Assembly: GCA_016722075.1 (NCBI GenBank)
Contig: JADKGW010000001.1
Span: 3,782,001-3,846,000, forward strand
Source: Candidatus Kouleothrix ribensis
GTDB lineage: Bacteria > Chloroflexota > Chloroflexia > Chloroflexales > Roseiflexaceae
DNA: 64,000 nucleotides
Direction: 5' to 3'
Made by a program: the position numbers and the translations under genes. How positions within the stretch are numbered: the first letter of the stretch is position 1; each line of letters starts with the position of its first letter. The notes below the pieces were generated by a model. That model saw only the letters and a list, made by a program, of their open reading frames with translations. It was not told the DNA's origin and did not search any database. Shown piece after piece: positions 63,595-64,000 of this stretch.

Positions 63595-64000
63595 ATGGAT
63601 CTCGACCAGAAACTCGACATCCTCGCGCCGGCGGCACGCTTCGATGCATGCGACTCGTTTAGCCAGAGTGGGCGGCGCTACACGCCGAAGAAAGCCGTGT
63701 GGGGCGACAGCGCCACCGCGAGCGAGAGCGGGCCTGACGGCCGCGCCCGGCCGGTGATGCGCCTGCTGATGAGCAGCACGTGCGAGTGGAACTGCGCCTA
63801 CTGCCCGCTGCGCGCAGGCAACGATAGCCCGCGTGCGGCGCTCACGCCCGAAGAGCTGGCCAAGGTGTTCCTGCCGCGCTACCAGCACGGCAGCGTGCAG
63901 GGGCTGTTTCTATCGACCGGCGTTGACGGCGGCGCACCGGCAGCCACCAGCGCGCTGCTCGATGGTGTCGAGTACTTACGCACGCACCACCAGTATGCCG
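63595..64000 (+). CDS. radical SAM protein, putative DNA modification/repair type (5' part)
   Basis: The first 135 residues of a protein that runs off the window. KLDILAPAARFDACDSFS and MRLLMSSTCEWNCAYCPLRAGND match a family of radical SAM proteins described as putative DNA modification/repair (often linked to a uracil-DNA-glycosylase-like partner). The cluster cysteines are C63, C67 and C70 (CxxxCxxC). The partner gene, if any, lies beyond the window. Confidence 0.8.
   Translation, partial: MDLDQKLDILAPAARFDACDSFSQSGRRYTPKKAVWGDSATASESGPDGRARPVMRLLMSSTCEWNCAYCPLRAGNDSPRAALTPEELAKVFLPRYQHGSVQGLFLSTGVDGGAPAATSALLDGVEYLRTHHQYA

Overview
The window is GC-rich, gene-dense chromosomal DNA of a bacterium. 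Several things suggest a member of the Chloroflexota (Chloroflexia, Roseiflexus/Kouleothrix-like). These are a type 2 isopentenyl-diphosphate isomerase, an R3H/SpoIIIAA-type ATPase, an acyl-CoA-binding protein, a MutL-like ATPase in a membrane-protein operon, a protein built from PxWL motifs, and several small proteins of unknown function. The assignment is inferred from gene content, not from a marker-gene search. Most of the window is housekeeping DNA. I see no prophage, insertion sequence or CRISPR array.

Layout. 0-6.7 kb: a Fur-family C-terminus, a CxxC protein, coaE, an MBL hydrolase-TetR-YrdB operon behind a promoter carrying an inverted repeat, VOC proteins, an enolase-superfamily epimerase, a MazG-like protein and a cobalamin adenosyltransferase. 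7-15 kb, nearly all minus strand: a hydrolase coupled to parA, a GH13 glucan enzyme, cdd, a CNNM/CBS protein, prs, a shortened glmU and tRNA-Gln. 15-23 kb: pdxST, a GNAT-like protein, a SpoIIIAA/R3H ATPase, tmk with a c-di-AMP receptor, and a P1 peptidase. 23-28.5 kb, minus strand: ruvX, a membrane-anchored baseplate-J-like protein and alaS. 28.6-36 kb: rpsA, clpC, radA, a PIN/TRAM membrane protein and dtd. 36-43.5 kb: a five-gene operon of membrane proteins, a roughly 1000-residue PxWL-repeat protein and a MutL-like ATPase. It has its own promoter and terminator and is the best candidate here for an undescribed system. 43.5-49.4 kb: a membrane cyclophilin, fni, recF, a frameshifted phosphotransferase, a YhbY protein and corA. 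49.9-64 kb: a secreted Ig-like protein, an HD hydrolase with rlmB, an AmrS-type protein that has lost its radical-SAM cysteines, lepB, a glycosyltransferase with a small HMA-like protein, guaB behind a structured leader, an ACBP with DAHP synthase, a DUF4388-like protein overlapping a polytopic membrane protein, and the start of a radical-SAM DNA-repair-type gene.

Between genes there is a dispersed palindromic repeat family with arms GCCTGCGGCAG / CTGCCGCAGGC. Full or partial copies lie near 1.45, 6.7, 6.8, 9.1, 12.7, 32.7, 47.9 and 63.45 kb. In three copies the inner stem has unrelated sequence but stays self-complementary. Gene starts were chosen from ribosome-binding sites and family alignments recalled from memory. 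No database search was possible.
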